Source: Prevotellaceae bacterium
Lineage (GTDB): Bacteria > Bacteroidota > Bacteroidia > Bacteroidales > Bacteroidaceae
Direction: 5' to 3'
DNA length: 64,000 nucleotides
Assembly: GCA_028723455.1 (NCBI GenBank)
Contig: JAQYEW010000012.1
Location: forward strand, 124,001 to 188,000
The notes under the pieces are model-generated. The model ran no database searches. It saw only the letters and a list, made by a program, of their open reading frames with translations, and had not been told where the DNA came from. The translations under genes were made by a program, and so were the position numbers. Positions 1 to 9,125 of this stretch are shown one piece after another (the stretch's first letter is position 1; each line of letters starts with the position of its first letter).

Positions 1-624
1 CTTGCAGTTTTTAATGCCCAGAAGCCCCAATCCGGATCCAAATATCATCAGACCGCCAATGACAAGCAATTCTGCCATCAAAGCGTCGCTGATGGCCTGA
101 CTGCTGAGACGCGCAATAAAATAGAACATCCCCTGCCAACAGAATAATACCGGGGCAGCCAGCACCATGCCGATGCCGTAGGTAGAACCAAAGACAAAGG
201 AGGAAACAAGATCCAGCGTGGAATTCGTAAATAGAAAGGTATTGTCGCCCTTCAGCGCACTGATAACAGGCCCAAGCATGGAAAGCGGACCAATACAATA
301 CAGGAGAATTGCTGTACTTAAGCCTTCTGCCAGATGCTTCTCTCCCCCACCCTTGGAATGTTTGTTCACCAAGCGTTGGAATCGTCCGTCGATATCCAAC
401 CACGTTCCTACGACACCACCTAAAGCCAATGATACAATAAACAATACGGGATACTTGCTTTGGGGGAAATGCGTGATGGCAGCATTCAGGCCTATGGCCA
501 AACTGGCCAGACCCAACGCATCATAGAGCACACGCTTGTATTTTTCCTTGATTCCACTATGCAGCCAGGCACCAGCCAAACTGCCCACAACGATACATAT
601 CGTGTTTGTTATCGTTCCATCCAT
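1..624 (-). CDS. DUF554 (YdfK-like) membrane protein, 3'-truncated by window edge
   Basis: Reverse-strand reading from ATG at 624 gives MDGTITNTICIVVGSLAGAWLHSGIKEKYKRVLYDALGLASLAIGLNAAI..., hydrophobic and resembling DUF554. Confidence 0.75.
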   Translation of the reverse strand, partial: MDGTITNTICIVVGSLAGAWLHSGIKEKYKRVLYDALGLASLAIGLNAAITHFPQSKYPVLFIVSLALGGVVGTWLDIDGRFQRLVNKHSKGGGEKHLAEGLSTAILLYCIGPLSMLGPVISALKGDNTFLFTNSTLDLVSSFVFGSTYGIGMVLAAPVLFCWQGMFYFIARLSSQAISDALMAELLVIGGLMIFGSGLGLLGIKNCK

Positions 625-637
625 CTTCGCGAATTGA

Positions 638-1534
638 TTACATTATATTGTTTCTTCGCCTCCATTCCAAGGGAGTAAGCCCCGTATTGTTCTTAAACAT
701 ACGCGTAAAATGGTTGGCATAGGCAAAACCCAGCTCCTCTGCAACGGCATTGATACTAAGTTGACGGTCTGAAAGTAAACGCTGGGCAGCCTCCACTATC
801 TTTTGCTGGATATAGTCTTGTGCACTTACTTGCAACTCCCTGCGTACCATATCTCCAAAATAATTGGGCGAGAGATTAAACTCCCCGGCACACCATGCCA
901 CGGTTGGCTGTCCGGTCTGCGATGTGCTTCCGCTTGACAGATAATTGTCTATCAAAGTATCCAAGCGCTGACGTAAGTCGGACTTATGCTTCACCCGTTC
1001 TGCATACTGACGCTCAAAGAAGCGTTTGCAATAACTCAGCAGATGACCTATGCCCAGACGCAGCATGTGATTGGTAAGATAGTCAGAAGGTGTCTGCAAT
1101 TCAGCATAGAGATTGGCAAAGCTATTCAAAATCGCTCCCCTTTCCATGGCCGACAGTTCCAATGCCTGGGCCACATCGTGCTGAAGAAAGGAGAACATGT
1201 GGAAATCACGTCCCAAACCAGACTTCTCCAACAGTTCCGGACGAAAAGCCAACATCCATCCCTGGGGCTTGACGGCATAATTAAGATTCATACTTACCAC
1301 CTGCCCCGGACGCAAGGTAAAAACCGTGCCAGCACCATAATTCATAATACGGTTGCCAAGCACCAAATCGCCGAAATTGATATCCATCAGCACCACGCAG
1401 TACATATCAAAATCAACAGGCTCGAACAAAGTAAGCTGCGCCTGAGCCAAATTGCCCACAGACATCAGAGGATGGAGCGTAGGCTGATGAAAGAAAGCGT
1501 TAAACTCGTCTATGTTCCTTAGTTTATGTACCAT
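638..1534 (-). CDS. AraC family transcriptional regulator
   Basis: C-terminal HTH_18 pattern (LSINAVAEELGFAYANHFTRMFKNNTGLTPLEWRR); start chosen at MVHKLRNIDEF. Confidence 0.9.
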   Translation of the reverse strand: MVHKLRNIDEFNAFFHQPTLHPLMSVGNLAQAQLTLFEPVDFDMYCVVLMDINFGDLVLGNRIMNYGAGTVFTLRPGQVVSMNLNYAVKPQGWMLAFRPELLEKSGLGRDFHMFSFLQHDVAQALELSAMERGAILNSFANLYAELQTPSDYLTNHMLRLGIGHLLSYCKRFFERQYAERVKHKSDLRQRLDTLIDNYLSSGSTSQTGQPTVAWCAGEFNLSPNYFGDMVRRELQVSAQDYIQQKIVEAAQRLLSDRQLSINAVAEELGFAYANHFTRMFKNNTGLTPLEWRRRNNIM

Positions 1535-1564
1535 TTCAGATGCAAAATTAGGAATTAAAGCGGC

Positions 1565-1636
1565 AAGAAACAAGCAAAAACGTAATTATGGTAGGTATTA
1601 TTGGTAAGAAACAAGCGGTATAGGTAATTATGGTAG
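1565..1636. promoter_or_regulatory. bipartite direct repeat, candidate AraC-type operator
   Basis: AAGAAACAAGC-N6-GTAATTATGGTAG (1565-1594) and AAGAAACAAGC-N7-GTAATTATGGTAG (1606-1636) in the divergent intergenic region. Confidence 0.55.
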
Positions 1637-1717
1637 ATTTTTCCGTAAAAATGTTGCGCTATATGCTATCAACAAAGTCTAATTTCGCAGCGGGAAACAA
1701 TATTAAACACGGAAAAT

Positions 1718-3166
1718 ATGTCAGTAAAATTTTATCGAGAAGAGAATCAGGTGCCCTTGGAGATGCACAAGGTACGCGTTGTACAGAAACTGAACCTGCT
1801 CCCCGTCGAGGAGCGTCTGCGCGCTATCCAAGAGGCGGGTAACAATACCTTCCTGTTGCGCAACAAGGACATTTATATGGATATGCTCACTGACTCGGGC
1901 GTAAATGCCATGAGCGACCGTCAGACTGCCGCCATGCACATCGCCGACGACTCCTACGCCGGCAGCGAGAGCTTCCTTCGCTTAAAGAATGCCATCAAGG
2001 AGGTCTTTGGTGTGGATTACGTACTGCCTGTTCACCAGGGCCGTGCTGCTGAGAACATCTTGGCCAACCGCTTCGTTTCTCCGGGGAAGGTTGCTCTCAT
2101 GAACTTTCACTTCACAACGACCAAGGCACACGTAACACGCCTTGGAGGCGAGGTAATAGAGTTGGTAAAGAAGAAAGGACTGGAACCCGTTAACGACGAA
2201 CCCTTCAAGGGCGATTTCGATCTTAAACTGCTCGAGAAAACGATTAAGGAAACCGGTCCCGAAAAAGTAGCCTTCGTTCGCGTGGAAGCAGGAACCAACC
2301 TCATCGGCGGACAGCCTGTTTCGCTTGAGAATATGTGTGCCGTTGCGGACATCTGTCATAAGTTCGGTGTGCCCAGCATTTTGGATGCCTCACTCCTACA
2401 GGACAACATCTATTTCATGAAGAAACGCGAGGCACAGTGCAAATACATGGCTCCCAAGGAAATCTATCATCTCTTGGCCGATAAGATGGACATCATCTAC
2501 TTCTCTGCACGCAAATTAGGCTTCGCACGCGGAGGTGCCATCATCAGCCACAATACGGTACTGATAAAAAGCATGATGGAGTTCATTCCTCTGTACGAGG
2601 GTTTTCTAACCTATGGTGGTATTGACGTACGCAGCATCGAAGCCATGGCAGAAGGTCTGTACGAAAGCCTGGATATGGAATATCTGAGCCACGGCCCCGA
2701 ATTCATCGAGTATCTGGTACGTGAACTGGACGATTACGGTGTTCCTGTGATTAAGCCCGCTGGCGGTTTGGGTGCCCATCTGAATTGTCAGGCATTCGTT
2801 CCCGATATGCCTCACGACCAGTATCCTGCTGCCGCCGTTTGTGCTGCCCTTTATATTGCAGGCGGTATCCGTCCCATGGAACGCGGAACATTAAGCGAAC
2901 AGCGCGATCCAGACGGTACAGAACGTTTTGCGGAACTGGAATTGGCACGATTGGCTGTGCCCCGTCGCGTTTTCACGCTGAGCCAAATCAAATATGTGGC
3001 CGATCGTGTCAAATGGGTATGGGACAATCGCCAGCTGATTGGTGGCCTGAAATGGGTAGAGGAACCCGACGTACTACGCTTCTTCTTTGGCCGCCTCAAG
3101 GAAATCGGGCACTGGCAAGAGGATCTGGCAGACAAGTTCCGTCAGGACTTCGGCAACTCTTTATAA
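1718..3166 (+). CDS. tryptophanase/tyrosine phenol-lyase family beta-eliminating lyase (divergent)
   Basis: DMLTDSGVNAMSDRQ, PVHQGRAAENIL, GGQPVSLENM and a PLP-Lys-like SARK motif. Confidence 0.85.
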   Translation: MSVKFYREENQVPLEMHKVRVVQKLNLLPVEERLRAIQEAGNNTFLLRNKDIYMDMLTDSGVNAMSDRQTAAMHIADDSYAGSESFLRLKNAIKEVFGVDYVLPVHQGRAAENILANRFVSPGKVALMNFHFTTTKAHVTRLGGEVIELVKKKGLEPVNDEPFKGDFDLKLLEKTIKETGPEKVAFVRVEAGTNLIGGQPVSLENMCAVADICHKFGVPSILDASLLQDNIYFMKKREAQCKYMAPKEIYHLLADKMDIIYFSARKLGFARGGAIISHNTVLIKSMMEFIPLYEGFLTYGGIDVRSIEAMAEGLYESLDMEYLSHGPEFIEYLVRELDDYGVPVIKPAGGLGAHLNCQAFVPDMPHDQYPAAAVCAALYIAGGIRPMERGTLSEQRDPDGTERFAELELARLAVPRRVFTLSQIKYVADRVKWVWDNRQLIGGLKWVEEPDVLRFFFGRLKEIGHWQEDLADKFRQDFGNSL

Positions 3167-3185
3167 CGTCAGCGTCTCCGCGCCT

Positions 3186-3216
3186 ACCGTGCCCTAATCT
3201 TTGGTTAGGGCACGGT
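3186..3216. terminator. convergent hairpin between lyase and tetR
   Basis: ACCGTGCCCTAA / TTAGGGCACGGT perfect 12-bp arms. Confidence 0.6.
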
Positions 3217-3775
3217 GTAGGATGCGCTGGACGATGGGTCTGCTCTGCGCAGGGCCACCTGCACCCAAACGACCGTAGATGTATGGTACTTCCAATCCCC
3301 TCACACAATAGTGGATAATGTCCACAGACAGACGCAGATTAGCCACATCAAAGATTCCCATGCGAATACCTTGCGAAAGCACACGCGTAAGAATCTCGCG
3401 TTCCGTCTGGTCAAATTCCTTGCGGACACGCTCTACAAGCCAGATGTTTCGGAAAAACTCAGCACGCAGGTTGCCATTGCGGTGGACGGCGGCCTTCACC
3501 ATGCTCAAATGGGTATAGATGATTTGCACCAGCTTGTCCTCGGGGGAAATGTTTTTGGCAGCCACCTCACGCAAGCGGTCGCTCATCGCCGACAGCTCAT
3601 CACCAATCACTGCATAATAAATCTCTTCCTTATTCTTGAAATAAGTATACAGGGTACGTCGTCCCTTGCCCGAGGCGGAGGCAATGTCATTCATTGTCGT
3701 ATTCTCGTACCCATTCTTGGCAAACAGGCCACGGGCCACGTCCACCAACAAATCTCTTGTCTTCGTTTGTGCCAT
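3194..3775 (-). CDS. TetR/AcrR family transcriptional regulator
   Basis: N-terminal HTH (DVARGLFAKNGYENTTMNDIASASGKGRRTLYTYFKNKEEIY). Confidence 0.9.
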   Translation of the reverse strand: MAQTKTRDLLVDVARGLFAKNGYENTTMNDIASASGKGRRTLYTYFKNKEEIYYAVIGDELSAMSDRLREVAAKNISPEDKLVQIIYTHLSMVKAAVHRNGNLRAEFFRNIWLVERVRKEFDQTEREILTRVLSQGIRMGIFDVANLRLSVDIIHYCVRGLEVPYIYGRLGAGGPAQSRPIVQRILHRALTKD

Positions 3776-3868
3776 ATATACAAAGATAGGAAATTGCTTG
3801 CACAGTGTGCAGTGTCATGTGCGGTTTCTTGCCAAGCAAACAAGAAAAATAAAAAATCCATCAAAAAG

Positions 3869-3900
3869 TTTGGCGGTTTAAATAAAAACATCTACCTTTG
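3869..3900 (+). promoter_or_regulatory. Bacteroidetes-type promoter for tRNA-fMet
   Basis: TTTG (3869-3872)-N20-TACCTTTG (3893-3900). Confidence 0.75.
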
Positions 3901-3920
3901 CACTCGGTTAAAGAAAACAT

Positions 3921-3993
3921 CGCGGGGTGGAGCAGTTGGTAGCTCGCCAGGCTCATAACCTGGAGGTCGCCCGTTCGAGTCGGACCCCCGCAA
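3921..3993 (+). tRNA. tRNA-fMet (CAT)
   Basis: CGCGGGGTGGAGCAG...CAGGCTCATAACCTG...CCCCCGCAA; initiator-type mismatch at 1-72; CCA not encoded (CTA follows). Confidence 0.95.
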
Positions 3994-4000
3994 CTAAGAA

Positions 4001-4027
4001 AAGGATGCTTCAAAGCATCCTTTTTTT
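4001..4027 (+). terminator. rho-independent terminator after tRNA-fMet
   Basis: AGGATGCTT-CAA-AGCATCCT followed by a T run. Confidence 0.85.
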
Positions 4028-4043
4028 GTATCACTATTGTCAT

Positions 4044-6071
4044 TCATTTCTCAGTCTGCCGCAGCAGTTCTTCCATCGAAAGCATCTCGTCGCGGTATTG
4101 CGCTGCCGTCATGAAGTCCAGCTGTTTGGAAGCCTCCTGCATCAAGCGGCGTGTATGTTCAATGCTCTTCTTCAGCTGCTCCACAGACATGAATGTGGTG
4201 ATTGGGTCTGCCACCGCCTGAGGACGTGGCAAATCAACCGTTTTATAACCAGCACTGGATTTGGAAGCGCGCGAAGAGGCCAGTTCTGTAAGGTCTCCCG
4301 TCTTCCCCACCGCATGGGGCGTTATACCATGGGCTGCGTTGTACGCCATCTGTACCTCGCGGCGATGGTTCGTCTCCTCAATGGTGGCGGCCATGGACCG
4401 CGTGATACGGTCGGCATACAAGATTGCCTTGCCATGGACATGGCGTGCGGCACGCCCCACGGTCTGCGTGATACTCACTTTTGAACGCAAGAAACCTTCT
4501 TGGTCAGCATCCAAGATACCCACCAGACTGACCTCCGGCAAATCCAATCCCTCGCGCAAAAGGTTCACGCCAACCAAGACATCATAAACACCCGCTCTTA
4601 AATCAGACATGATCTGAACACGCTCCAAGGTGTCCACATCGCTATGTATGTAGCAGGCACTGATGTCCCGGCGCTGCAAGAAAGCACTGAACTCTTCCGC
4701 CTGACGCTTGCTCAGCGTAGTAACAAGCACACGCTCGCCCACTTCGATACGTTGCAGTATCTCCTCTATCAAATCATCGGCTTCATGTTCGCGGGGACGA
4801 ACCTCAATTACGGGATCCAAGAGGCCGGTCGGACGTATCAGCTGCTCCACGACCACGCCTTCAGCCTTTTGAAGTTCATAATCAGCGGGGGTGGCACTCA
4901 CATAGACAATCTGATGAGTCAGTTTTTCAAACTCCTCGAATTTCAGCGGACGGTTATCCATGGCTGCCGGCAAACGGAAACCATACTGAACGAGATTCGT
5001 CTTTCGTGCCTTATCACCGCCATACATCGCACCAATCTGCGGAATTGTTACGTGGCTCTCGTCAACGAACATCAGGAAATCTTTTGGGAAGAAGTCCAAG
5101 AGGCAGAAAGGACGCGTTCCCGGCTCACGACCATCAAAATAACGGCTATAGTTCTCTATGCCCGTACAATGACCCAGTTCACGAATCATTTCTATGTCAT
5201 AGGAAACACGGTCCTCCAACCGCTTTGCCTCCATGGTCTTGCCTATCTCGGCAAAGTAATCGACCTGTGCCTTCAGGTCGTCCTGAATCTGACGAATAGC
5301 AGCCTCCTGCGTCTCCTTGGAAGTCATGAACAGGTTGGCAGGATAGACATTGTACTCGGGAAAGGAAGCCACCACTTGCAGTGTATCGGGGTCCACCTCC
5401 GTCAAACTGTCGATTTCGTCGCCCCAAAAGGTAATACGCAACAGGTAATCGCTGTATGCCAGGGCAACATCCACCGTATCGCCCTTGACACGCACTTCAC
5501 CGCGCCCCAGACTGACATCATTACGGACATAAAGCGAGTCCATAAGTTTGCGTAAGAGGTCGTTGCGCGGAATCTCCTGACCCACCTTCAGATTAAGCAC
5601 GCTCTCATAGAAAGCACCCGGATTACCCATGCCATAGATGCAACTCACGGAACTGACGACGATGACATCCTTTCTGCCGCTCAACAAGGCACTGACCGTG
5701 GCCAGACGCAACTTGTCTATTTCCTCGTTGATAGCCAAGTCCTTCTCGATATAGGTGTCCGTACTGGGGATGTAAGCCTCCGGCTGATAGTAATCGTAAT
5801 AAGAGACGTAATATTCTACTGCATTCTTGGGAAAGAACGCTTTCATCTCGGCATACAATTGGGCAGCCAACGTCTTGTTGTGGCTTAATATGAGCGTAGG
5901 TTTGTTGGAGCGGGCAATCACGTTGGCCATTGTAAACGTCTTACCTGAGCCCGTTACGCCAAGCAAGACCTGGGACACATCACCCCGTGCCACACCCTCC
6001 GAGAGTTGGCGGATAGCCTCCGGCTGGTCGCCCGTTGGCCGATACGCAGATTGTAGTTCAAACTTATCCAT
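4044..6071 (-). CDS. uvrB: excinuclease ABC subunit UvrB
   Basis: 675 aa; GVTGSGKTFTMANVI, YYDYYQPEAYIPSTDTYIEKD, UVR motif at C-terminus. Confidence 0.98.
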   Translation of the reverse strand: MDKFELQSAYRPTGDQPEAIRQLSEGVARGDVSQVLLGVTGSGKTFTMANVIARSNKPTLILSHNKTLAAQLYAEMKAFFPKNAVEYYVSYYDYYQPEAYIPSTDTYIEKDLAINEEIDKLRLATVSALLSGRKDVIVVSSVSCIYGMGNPGAFYESVLNLKVGQEIPRNDLLRKLMDSLYVRNDVSLGRGEVRVKGDTVDVALAYSDYLLRITFWGDEIDSLTEVDPDTLQVVASFPEYNVYPANLFMTSKETQEAAIRQIQDDLKAQVDYFAEIGKTMEAKRLEDRVSYDIEMIRELGHCTGIENYSRYFDGREPGTRPFCLLDFFPKDFLMFVDESHVTIPQIGAMYGGDKARKTNLVQYGFRLPAAMDNRPLKFEEFEKLTHQIVYVSATPADYELQKAEGVVVEQLIRPTGLLDPVIEVRPREHEADDLIEEILQRIEVGERVLVTTLSKRQAEEFSAFLQRRDISACYIHSDVDTLERVQIMSDLRAGVYDVLVGVNLLREGLDLPEVSLVGILDADQEGFLRSKVSITQTVGRAARHVHGKAILYADRITRSMAATIEETNHRREVQMAYNAAHGITPHAVGKTGDLTELASSRASKSSAGYKTVDLPRPQAVADPITTFMSVEQLKKSIEHTRRLMQEASKQLDFMTAAQYRDEMLSMEELLRQTEK

Positions 6072-6216
6072 TCCTGCTGCAAAAATAATGTATTTCCCTC
6101 ACCCATACACATCCCACCCTCCCCTTTATTGTAAAAATAAGGTTAAATACGGATTTCTGTTGTGAATGTGCGGAATTTTTGCTAACTTTGCAAACCCAAA
6201 GTGTAGTACTATCAAG

Positions 6217-7053
6217 ATGCAAAAAACACTTCTCATTCTTACGCTGGCGCTGATGCTCAGTTCATGCGGCGAATACCAGGCGCTGCTGAAGAGCTCTGAT
6301 TATGAGTATCGCTATGAAGCAGCCAAAGCCTACTATGCAGAAGGCAAATATACCAAGGCCAGCCTGTTGTTTGGCGACCTTCTGGCCATCCTGAAGGGAA
6401 CGGCATGGGGCGAGGAATGTCTTTTCCTCCTTTCCATGAGCGAATTTCAGGCAGGGAACTACGAGACGGCAGCCAGCTATTTCAAGAAATACTATCAAAG
6501 CTATCCCAAAGGCAGCTTTGCGGAACAGGCACACTATTACGGCGGCCGTTCGCTCTATATGCAAACACCCGACCCACGCCTCGACCAAACAAGCACCATC
6601 GAAGCCATGGGCGAATTGCAAGCCTTCATGGACCGCTATCCTTTCAGCCCCCTCAAGCCGGCAAGCCAGGAAATGGTTATGCAGTTGCAGGACAAAATGG
6701 TTGAGAAAGAATGTTTGGCGGCCCAGCTCTACTACAATCTGGGTTCCTACATGATGAACTGTGCCTACGGGGGCAGCAACTATCAGGCCTGCGTCGTTAC
6801 GGCGCAGAACGCCCTGAACGAATATCCCTACGCAGCACCCGAAAAACGCGAGCGTCTGAGCTACCTCATCCTCCTCTCGAAATATCATCTCGCCCAGGAG
6901 AGCGTGGAAGCGAAACGCATTGAGCGGTTCCGCGATGCCATCGACGAATACTATGCTTTTGAGAACGACTTCCCGGAATCCAAGTACATGAAGGAGGCCC
7001 GGGAGATGTTACAGAAAAGCCAGAAAGCCGTTGGCAATAAAACAGAAAATTAA
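6217..7053 (+). CDS. bamD: outer membrane assembly lipoprotein BamD
   Basis: Lipobox MLSSC; TPR-like SDYEYRYEAAKAYYAEGKYTKASLLF...YYGGRSLYMQ. Confidence 0.9.
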   Translation: MQKTLLILTLALMLSSCGEYQALLKSSDYEYRYEAAKAYYAEGKYTKASLLFGDLLAILKGTAWGEECLFLLSMSEFQAGNYETAASYFKKYYQSYPKGSFAEQAHYYGGRSLYMQTPDPRLDQTSTIEAMGELQAFMDRYPFSPLKPASQEMVMQLQDKMVEKECLAAQLYYNLGSYMMNCAYGGSNYQACVVTAQNALNEYPYAAPEKRERLSYLILLSKYHLAQESVEAKRIERFRDAIDEYYAFENDFPESKYMKEAREMLQKSQKAVGNKTEN

Positions 7054-7070
7054 AAAACAATAATAAGATA

Positions 7071-7406
7071 ATGGACTACAGAAAGACGAACGCACCCACC
7101 AACACGGTTACCCGCGACATCATGCAGCTGGCCGACGAGACAGGAAACCTGTACGAGAGCCTTGTAATTATCGGCAAGCGCGCTAATCAGATCAGTGTTG
7201 ATATCAAGCAAGAGCTAACGCAGAAACTGGCAGAGTTCAGCAGCAACACAGACAATCTTGACGAGGTTTTCGAGAACCGCGAGCAGATTGAAATTTCGCG
7301 TTTCTACGAGAAGTTGCCCAAGCCCACCCTGATTGCTACCCAAGAGTTCGTGGAGGGAAAGGTGTACTACCGCAATCCCGCCAAGGACGTAGACACAGCG
7401 GATTAA
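7071..7406 (+). CDS. rpoZ: RNA polymerase omega/Rpb6-like subunit
   Basis: 111 aa; GNLYESLVIIGKRANQISVDIKQEL, downstream of bamD. Confidence 0.8.
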   Translation: MDYRKTNAPTNTVTRDIMQLADETGNLYESLVIIGKRANQISVDIKQELTQKLAEFSSNTDNLDEVFENREQIEISRFYEKLPKPTLIATQEFVEGKVYYRNPAKDVDTAD

Positions 7407-7411
7407 CACTC

Positions 7412-7858
7412 ATGATACAACGACTGCAATCCATCTATCTGCTTTTAAGCACAGCGGCGGGCATCCTTTGCCTCCTCCTGCCCATAGGCAACTTCATCCT
7501 GGAGGATCTGCCCTTCGCAGAGATACGCAATCTGTGGATAAGCATCGACGGAGCACAGAACTATACGCCCTGGCCGCTTTTTGCGATTCTTGCGCTTGCC
7601 ACCTTCCTGAGTTCCGCCGCCATCCTATTATTTAAAAAGCGTGCCTTGCAGATGCGCCTTTGCACCTTCTCCATCATCCTGCTTGTGGGTTGGTACGCCT
7701 ATTACTCTTACATGGGTCTTACGGCCGACGCACCGCTGCAGTTCCGTCCCACGGTATGGGCATCCCTGCCTTTCGTGATGATTGTGTTCAATTACCTTGC
7801 CTTCCGCGGAATACTGAAAGACGAACTACTGATCCGCTCGTTGGACAGACTGAGATAA
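7412..7858 (+). CDS. DUF4293 family membrane protein
   Basis: MIQRLQSIYLLLSTAAGILCLLLPIG; four hydrophobic segments; follows rpoZ. Confidence 0.8.
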   Translation: MIQRLQSIYLLLSTAAGILCLLLPIGNFILEDLPFAEIRNLWISIDGAQNYTPWPLFAILALATFLSSAAILLFKKRALQMRLCTFSIILLVGWYAYYSYMGLTADAPLQFRPTVWASLPFVMIVFNYLAFRGILKDELLIRSLDRLR

Positions 7859-7892
7859 GGAAGTCCGCATCGCGCAAACAGGCCCTGACGGA

Positions 7893-7943
7893 AAATGACA
7901 TAATGAAAGAAAAACCAATCGGCTTCCTTTCATTATGTCATTT
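7893..7943. repeat. perfect 17-bp inverted repeat, 17-nt loop
   Basis: AAATGACATAATGAAAG (7893-7909) / CTTTCATTATGTCATTT (7927-7943). Confidence 0.85.
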
Positions 7944-7980
7944 CTCGTCCGTCAACTTTTCCAATCAAACAAAACACAAA

Positions 7981-8008
7981 AGCACCCTTAACGGGTGCTT
8001 TTTTTTGC
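7981..8008 (+). terminator. rho-independent terminator of bamD-rpoZ-DUF4293 operon
   Basis: AGCACCC-TTAAC-GGGTGCT followed by T run. Confidence 0.85.
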
Positions 8009-8420
8009 TTCATATCACAGTTTTTGAAAATCATTCAATAGTTTTCTGCAAAACTATTATATAAAACTTCCCCCTCTTCTGTTTGTTTTTTCCGTTCTAA
8101 AAACCCGAATCCTCACTCCCCAACCCCATTTATCGGCCTAAAGCCCCACGCTACCAGCCCACCGGCATCCAAGAAACACTGACAGACAGTAAGTTACAAA
8201 AACACCCGAAACAAGGGAAGATGAAGGAATTTTTCAAGAAACACCAAAAATACAAGCTTTCGAAAATGCAAAAAGAAAGGGAATCCTCCGATTTACTTAC
8301 TTTTCGACAGAACACAACACAAGAGCCGCCCCATGTTATCTGATTTCGGATATAGGGCGAGTTGTAAGTTAAGTCAGGTTCCCCTCATCAAAACCAGAGA
8401 TAAAGTAAATTACAAAAAAC

Positions 8421-9125
8421 CTAACGCTTTGTTCGCTTGATGTCGAAGAGATAGGATAGTTTTACCGTGATGGTACCGTTTGCAGAGCGTGAGAAAGCAT
8501 CCGCCTTTCCGTTCTTGAAGATATCACTCAAAGCATAAAAATACCGGCCCTCGAGAACGAAATGACCCACAGACGTGCTTATTTCCATGCCTGCACCTCC
8601 CGCCAAACCATACTCGAACTTGTTTTGAACGGGGAGGTCGTATTGCGCCGTAATATTGTTGGGGCGCAGAGAAAGCGTTGCTTCGGACCACTCTCCCCCA
8701 CGCTTTTCCTTGCTTCCGACCATATAACCCACCTGAGGTCCCAAAGCGATGAAACCACACACGCCACGATGCTCCTTGCCGAAAGCCAAACGAGCCAAGA
8801 GGGGAAGCTGGACATAAGTAATGCTGCGCTCGTAGGTGTCGCCACTCGTTTCAATGAGTTCCTTCCATCCTAATTGGGCGTAATTCAACTCCGCCTGCAA
8901 CGCGCAGAGAATACTGTAGTAGCGCTCGCTCGTATAGCGCAGCGTAACGCCACCCGTAAGGCCATTGTGAAAGCTCTGTTTGATGGTTGGGTTGAAGGTA
9001 ACCTTGTTCAGCGCATAACCGCCATTGACACCAATAGCCAGGTCGCTTCGATACTGCCCTACCTGGGCCATCGCCTGTCCGACGGAAGAGACCAGAAGAA
9101 TCAGGAAAACACGGAACGTCCTCAT
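8421..9125 (-). CDS. porT: PorT-family outer membrane beta-barrel (type IX secretion-associated)
   Basis: Signal peptide, beta-barrel pattern, resembles PorT/PorT-like proteins. Confidence 0.7.
   Translation of the reverse strand: MRTFRVFLILLVSSVGQAMAQVGQYRSDLAIGVNGGYALNKVTFNPTIKQSFHNGLTGGVTLRYTSERYYSILCALQAELNYAQLGWKELIETSGDTYERSITYVQLPLLARLAFGKEHRGVCGFIALGPQVGYMVGSKEKRGGEWSEATLSLRPNNITAQYDLPVQNKFEYGLAGGAGMEISTSVGHFVLEGRYFYALSDIFKNGKADAFSRSANGTITVKLSYLFDIKRTKR

Noticed and set aside
11-403. 130-aa ORF in the first 400 bp
   Set aside because: Out of frame with the DUF554-like reading frame that runs from 624 to the window edge.
8100-8170. Possible G-quadruplex on the minus strand (TGGGGTTGGGG and nearby G-tracts)
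   Set aside because: Loops between G-tracts are long and uneven; not convincing as a stable G4 without experimental data.
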